NCBI GenBank assembly: GCA_036897625.1
Contig: JAYMTA010001155.1
Span: forward strand, 1-21,476
Origin: Pelargonium cotyledonis
Lineage: Eukaryota > Streptophyta > Magnoliopsida > Geraniales > Geraniaceae
Length of the DNA stretch: 21,476 nucleotides
Direction: 5' to 3'
Under the pieces are notes generated by a model. That model was not told the origin of the DNA and searched no databases. It saw only the letters and a list, made by a program, of their open reading frames with translations. Shown here piece by piece: positions 16,379-21,476 of the stretch; positions within the stretch are counted from its first letter, which is position 1, and each line of letters starts with the position of its first letter. The position numbers were made by a program, and so were the translations under genes.

Positions 16379-16594
16379 GGTTAGCCCATATATTATGCAG
16401 TAGTAATGAATGTTTCAGATTCATACTGTAGTGTAGATTGTAAATCAGTTCTTGAAACATTTAAGAACAATGTAGCTCATACTGATCACCAATCTATTGT
16501 TCTGATCATAAAACGGTTGTAACATTTTTGTATAGGATACAATCATACAAAGATCCTCCTTTCACATCTCAAATGGCTTGAAACTTGTTTGCAC

Positions 16595-16700
16595 TAAGGT
16601 AGCGTTTGGATTAGAAAAATGGTTTCGGGTTAGAGATTCTAGAACGAGAATGGGAAAGGGATTCTCATTCTCTGTCACGAGAATCGTTCGGATTGTGCTT
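16595..16700 (+). mobile_element. GCGTTTGGAT-type short element, copy C (left part)
   Basis: It starts TAAGGTAGCGTTTGGATTAG, identical over its first 20 bases to the minus-strand start of copy B, then has GAGAATGGGAAAGGGATTC and TCTCATTCTCTGTCACGAGA. The match to copies A and B fades after about 16700, where a different repeat begins. Related sequence (GAATGGCTCG then ATTCTCGTTCC) reappears at about 17022-17052, so the element may be interrupted. Confidence 0.6.
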
Positions 16701-16704
16701 TTCC

Positions 16705-17023
16705 GGTCCACCGGACCAGTCCTTTCCAAAAATCGTTCAGTCATGTCCAGTCCGAAACTGGATTGAACTGAATAATTTTTAATTTTTTGAAAATTAGTTG
16801 TATTATAAAACGTCATTTATAATTGTTTTTATTATTTTTTTATAGTCCACTTCAATACTTCATTACTACTCTATTATTTTCTCCTAGAAACATCTCTTTA
16901 TTGAAATTTGGTTCGAACCGTTATGGTTCTAGACCGGACATTATTTGATTCGATCTCCGTCTCTTAGGAACTCAGTTCAGTCCAGTCCAGTCCAGTTTTG
17001 GATCGATGCACAGACCTAAGAAT
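16705..17023. mobile_element. Decayed CCGGTCC / CAGTCCAGTC dispersed repeat
   Basis: The block runs from CCGGTCCACCGGACCAGTCC to CAGTCCAGTCCAGTTTTGG and GATCGATGCACAGACCTA. This phrase set (minus strand TAGGTCTGTGCATCGATC followed by ACTGGACTGGACT) is typical of widespread degenerate plant repeats. Exact ends and class are unknown. Confidence 0.45.
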
Positions 17024-17491
17024 GGCTCGTTATTTATTACTATTCTCGTTCCAAATTATATATTTAAATGTTTCCTGACAAGTTATTGTACCACTTAATA
17101 TAACTCTCGGTTTTTATACTAGGAACCTCATGACCGGTTTGATTGGAATTTGATCTCACTGAGTTCAGTCGTTGTAAGTTGTAACTGAGAGTTAAATTGA
17201 TTGAACCGGTCATTTTGACCAGTTCGATTTCCCAATATACATACACAAATACTCAAACTCGAGAATTCAAGAGTACAAAAATGAGAAGCATATTCTTTTT
17301 ATATTGCATTTCTTCGGGTTAGGGTTACAATTAGGGTTTGGGTTGATTATTAAACCCCCAAAACACCAATCTAAACAATTTACAAATTATTAGATATATA
17401 TAGATTATTTTGCACAAACCTACTTGTAAATTGCAATTAGCAATCAATAATCAGTAGTCAATACACTCTACACTCTCAATTTTGGCTTCTC

Positions 17492-20400
17492 CTACTCTGC
17501 CATTGTTTGGGGTATGATTTGGTGTATTGCCCTCTTCACCTCCACAATGCTTGTTCTCTTCCCATTGTTGTTCTCTTTCACCTAATCATCATCATCACAA
17601 CACAAAATCAATTACTTTTTTTACCAAAACAAAACAAAACCCTAATCATATTTTTGCTAAGATGACAATTCGAGTTTTGAGTGTAAGTTCTCGGGTGTGG
17701 GTTTTGGAACTTGAAAAATCCACACAATATCCAAATGACCATATCTATTAAGAATGTATTTATGTTATAACTAGTTTTGATGGTTCATGATTATGATGCA
17801 TACCTTGGCTCTCATCTCAGCTTGAAAAGCCCCATTGCTCATAGAAGATTGAACGGTTGTGATCTCGATCCGGAGCTCTCGGAGCATACCCATGATATCC
17901 AGCAACAACCCGTCCCTATACGGGCAATGGATCTCCACCAACGCGTCGCTCTCGATTATTGACACCTCCACGGAGGTCCCCGTTGTCGGAGTCGGCCCCA
18001 CCTCCGGTGCCTCCACCTTTTTCGCCTTCCCACCACTCCCCTCCACAACTCTCAACTTCCTCTTCTCAAACCCGGGTTGACCTGCTTTGGTCTGACCCAG
18101 ATCCACGCTATCGCTCCGCGGCTCAACTGATCTCAACTGTTGACTTGTTTCCAACTGTCGGTTACACGTCTCGAGATCTTGAATCTTCTTACATAATTGT
18201 TTTAAGTACTCTATAGTGTCACTTAATATCGAGGCCTTGTCCATTTTGGTCACGAACGGTACTAACGACCTTAGCACAATGAACCGCTCGTTGAGCTTTT
18301 CACGGCGGCGTCGCTCCGCCAACACGTGGTTAGCACTTAACTCGTCATGCGACGCACTTTTACGAATTTTAGCGCTCATACCATCTTGTGATAATCTTGA
18401 TGAATTTGCCTCGTCGCGACTTTTATCATACAGAAGTGGTAGGGTGAATAAAATGTACTTCAGGAGCCATTGGGATGTGCCCTTCGACGCAGGTAGGTGG
18501 AGATGGGGATCGGAAAGTATTGTCCACTTGGCGAATGCTGATTGGGCGGAGAAGGCGGTGGATGGGGCCTGGGCCCACATGTTGAGCTTGTTTTGGAGGA
18601 TGGTGGACACTGTCTGAGAGTAGTGAGTGTCTTCTTGAGACATTTCATCTAATTGAGAAGAACCTACAAAAATATATGCAAAAACAATAGATTATGTTAG
18701 TAATTTATCTTATCGAATCTATAAAATTACATATTGTTATAAAAATAATTATATTCCATACAATTTCAAGTTAATATTATCAACTAATAATGAGAAAACA
18801 GATAAACGTTACATTAGAGATGGAAAAAGACAAGGTTGGGTTTTGAGTTTTAGGCGTAAAACATACTGCTTTTAAGGGTATACTCACCTGAGGAAAAAAG
18901 TTACATGACGACACGACTCCTAACTCAACCCGTTTATTATCGGGTTGATAAATATAAGCTTAAACCCGCCAAAAAAACATATTGAATCTCATGTACATTT
19001 CGGATCAAGTTCGTTTTTATAACTCTATATGTTACATTGGTTAAAATTGCATTGCATTTAGAAAGTACGAGTTTTATTTGATGAAGTATATTCAAATAAT
19101 TGGGATTCATCTAATAATTTGACGTTGACTATTTGAAACAGGCGGTCAATAAGTCAACGATGGCGTTGACTATTAGCATGAAGCAGTTGAAAGTTCGTTG
19201 CAACTTGCAACACAAAAAATGATGGAAAAATAAAAACACGTGTTGTAAATAAAGTGCTGGACCAAACAGAGCTTCGTACGCTTCACATGGATTGTACCTT
19301 ACCTGTTCAATTTCGTCCCTGCAAAATTGATTAATTAAGAAAAAGTACAATTCCCAGAAGGTTGGACTTCAGGAAAAAAAATGGGCCCACCAAACCTATC
19401 AGGTTTCTTCCGATTGGTCCCACTGTGTATGCAAATGTACCTATTAGCGTTGTCATTGCACTACAGTCAGATTAATTTTTATTCGAGAGTAAGTCACAGT
19501 TAAATCTCATCCATCTTCGCACGGATGTGTTGAGCGCAATCGGTCGTTTTTATTTTTTAAAATATTAAAATTAAAATTGTGATATAAATAAGAAATTTTT
19601 TAATAATAAAATTTGATGATGCATGCACGCAAGTTCATGTGTGTGGCAATGTCAGTGAGTTGAAAAGTCATTGTGAATCCCCAAAAAAAAAAAAACCTAA
19701 CTACCAGTTTGTTTGTATGTGTCATACCTGAAACCAGTGGTTGACTTTGACCGCCGCAGCTCGGCGGCTGAGCCATCCACCACCGCCGCATTGACTCGGC
19801 TCGAAACGACTCGGCTTGGCGCTGCTGTCTCAAACCCATCATGTGAAACTCCGCGTCCAGATTATTGGACGCGTCGTCCGGCGAGCAGAGCCGGCTGTCC
19901 CCCCACATCTCCAGCCGACCCCGTGGACCGTCCCGCCGGGCGCGCCGGCGGGGGCCACCAGTTGGCCGCTGAGGCCGGTTTCGGCTTCCGAGTCCAGCTC
20001 GGCTTCATCTTCATCCTCGTCCTCATCTTCTTCTTTATTATTGTCGCTGGCATGACCGGCGTTGACCGGCGGGTCTCCGGAGACATACATGTCGGGTTGG
20101 TGGAAGCGGTGGTGAGCTCCGGCGGGGTTGGAGGTGGAGTGACCGGAGAGAGCTGGTTTGGGAGGATGGTGGTGGTCGGTGAAAAAGGTCTTGACATGTT
20201 GAACGAATCCAATGTTCTCTTGAACCTATATATTATTTTATGCACCAATATTATAATTAGCTAGGGTTTCAAAAATTTGACAAGATTAGGGCTTATAATA
20301 TTTTTTGTTACGGGAGCATCTATGTGCACATATTTTGTTATACAATATGAAGATATATCGAAAATGAAAAATTTAAATGTCCGTATTCTACCGCTCGTTT

Positions 20401-20847
20401 ACGTTCATGTATACATTTTCATTTGTCAGTACTTTTTTATGTAGTAAAGTTAAGCACTTAAGTTTACCCTGCGTTACGTACCCTTTCCGTTGTGCCAAAT
20501 TCAACGACACCGTTCAATATGGGAATACACACAACCGTTTGTACACGAGCATTCTGTAATGGAAAAAAATGAAAAAAGCAATATAGTTAAGCGTTGTCCG
20601 GTAACGTGACACAGTTAATCGCAACTGGCCAATTGACCCGGTGTTAGGAGACTATAATTATAATTAGTGGTTAATGAATTAGTCACTCTCAAATTATAAT
20701 TAGAACTAATCATAGTTTAATTAATTAGTGGAATCAAAAATTGAATTGACCTTGGCAAGAATGGCTCTTGAAAAGGTTTTGCTATCAGATTCATTTGCAC
20801 CAGTGAGCCATACATGTTGTCTCCTTGCATATGCCTTTCCTGGTAAC
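17492..20847 (-). CDS. TT8: TT8/AN1-type bHLH regulator, 3' part of gene, apparent frameshift
   Basis: TT8-type bHLH proteins join R2R3-MYB and WD40 (TTG1) partners to switch on anthocyanin and proanthocyanidin genes. Exons on the minus strand: 20847-20751 ([22 protein letters not shown]-type N domain), 20553-20482 ([20 protein letters not shown]), 20225-19728 (acidic exon), 18663-17804 (bHLH and start of the ACT-like domain) and 17581-17492 (ends IIPQTMAE, stop). The basic region [16 protein letters not shown] has the expected His, Glu and Arg. All splice joins are GT-AG. In the 498-base third exon the start, through [18 protein letters not shown] and DSEAETG (to 19974), reads in one frame, but [20 protein letters not shown] (from 19917) reads in another and is the frame that leads into the bHLH exon. 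One base appears missing, or two extra, in about 19915-19973. Read straight on, the frame stops at 19839-19841, before the bHLH. Either this is a broken allele or a sequence error. The first exons lie right of the window. Confidence 0.9.
18664..19727 (-). other. TT8-like gene intron with repeat-like patches
   Basis: A 1064-base intron between the acidic exon and the bHLH exon. Around 18880-18980 are phrases such as ACATGACGACACGACTCC and CAACCCGTTTATTATCGGG, the style of decayed ACACGACC-type plant repeats. At 19120-19172 three GTTGACT/AGTCAAC cores lie close together. No gene was seen. Confidence 0.55.
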
Positions 20848-21476
20848 CTACAAACACCACACACCTCTTTTATTTGTTCATTTAAAACTATATATCAAAA
20901 CTCAAATAAAACAAATGTTGATAACATTAAGAAAAATGTTTCTCATTTCATGGTAAACTCCATTCTATATATGAATCTAATTAGGTCAAAGGTTGAGTTG
21001 TTGCATCCCTAGTTATACATTGACAACACAAGAAAAACAGTGATTAACTACGATAATTTCCATAGTTGATTGGCCAAACTCTGTAGCTGATTGAATAAGT
21101 TGCGGAACAATTGCGAAGACAGGTTCGTAAATGTACATTTGCATTCTCAATTCAAAACTTAAGTAGTGAACTCTAACTGCATCTCTCTCACAAAACCCTA
21201 GATAGATATATATGTTTGCATGCCCTCAAAAGACAAAGTTTAAACAAATAGATGTGCATGGTTTTTGGGCTCTCAAGAACTTGAAACACTCACTCATAAT
21301 ACACTCATAATACACTCATATATATATATATATAAGTAAAATATATCAGTTGCAACTTAACAAAACTAATGAGGTGGTGACATCTCATTTAAAATCACTC
21401 ATACCCACTCAAGTGAATTTGTGAGAGCGGCACGACCCGTCTAGATCCATAATTTTAAATGAGATGTCATCACCTT
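20848..21476 (-). other. TT8-like gene upstream intron, runs off the window
   Basis: Upstream of the LPGKAYARR exon I looked for the preceding family exon (ending ...FPPGVG) and did not find it in the last 629 bases. The stretch is AT-rich, with a (TA)8 run at 21319-21334, ACACTCATAAT-type short repeats just before it, and the inverted repeat at the edge. The upstream exons therefore lie outside the window or are lost. Confidence 0.65.
21371..21476. mobile_element. Inverted-repeat element at the right edge, MITE-like
   Basis: Bases 21371-21395 and 21452-21476 are near-perfect inverted copies of 25 bases (one arm reads GACATCTCATTTAAAAT in its inner part), with a 56-base spacer. They differ at two positions near the outer end. 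It looks like a small foldback element about 106 bases long, but the right arm stops exactly at the window end, so flanks and full length cannot be judged. Confidence 0.6.

Larger units (their letters stand above)
16379..17491. other. Convergent intergenic region COMET to TT8-like gene, repeat-rich
   Basis: Both neighbouring genes end here, so it should hold two 3' untranslated regions. It contains element copy C (from 16595), a CCGGTCC/CAGTCCAGTC-rich block (about 16705-17023), a GACCGGTTT...AACCGGTC inverted patch (about 17130-17225) and a telomere-like stretch GGGTTAGGGTTACAATTAGG at 17316-17335. No gene was recognised. Confidence 0.6.

Noticed and set aside
17316..17345. Telomere-like GGGTTAGGG / TTAGGGTTTGGG stretch
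   Set aside because: Only about three irregular units. Short interstitial matches of this kind (telo-box type) are common near plant genes and do not indicate a chromosome end.
17859..18617. Long plus-strand open frames across the bHLH exon
   Set aside because: They are antisense shadows of the exon at 17804-18663, whose minus-strand reading is a clear bHLH protein.
19713..20264. A 183-codon plus-strand frame and a 128-codon minus-strand frame at the acidic exon
   Set aside because: The GC-rich acidic exon leaves several frames open. Only the minus-strand frames with DSEAETG and SPDDASNN match the family.

Overview
The window is nuclear DNA of a flowering plant, most likely a eudicot. Its genes are split by many short-to-medium AT-rich GT-AG introns, its proteins are plant-type (plastid SecY2, a TT8-type bHLH, a plant Miro GTPase), and its gaps hold microsatellites and decayed dispersed repeats. 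I could not identify the species. No bacterial, viral, CRISPR or organellar gene set was seen. All exon models were read by eye from splice sites and family resemblance.

Layout. (1) Minus strand, 163-4405: the 5' eight exons of a MIRO (mitochondrial Rho) GTPase gene; the rest lies beyond the left edge. (2) 4406-5993: a divergent intergenic region with a GA microsatellite next to MIRO. (3) Plus strand, 5994-12541: a complete 13-exon gene for SCY2, the SecY of the second plastid Sec translocase (579 aa). (4) 12542-13630: intergenic, ending in a cluster of site II promoter elements. (5) Plus strand, 13631-16378: a complete seven-exon gene for the plant p31comet (COMET) homologue (278 aa). (6) 16379-17491: intergenic, rich in decayed repeats. 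(7) Minus strand, 17492-20847: the 3' five exons of a TT8/AN1-type bHLH gene of anthocyanin and proanthocyanidin control; its 5' exons lie beyond the right edge. An inverted repeat closes the window.

The four genes do not form a pathway: mitochondrial dynamics, thylakoid/envelope protein transport, checkpoint and meiotic HORMA control, and flavonoid regulation. This is an ordinary gene neighbourhood and I found no new multi-gene system. The most notable points are an apparent frameshift inside the large acidic exon of the TT8-like gene, which would remove the bHLH domain; tandem decayed copies of MIRO exon 2 inside MIRO intron 1; a tandem duplication inside SCY2 intron 1; and three copies of a short element with a GCGTTTGGAT end in or beside these genes.
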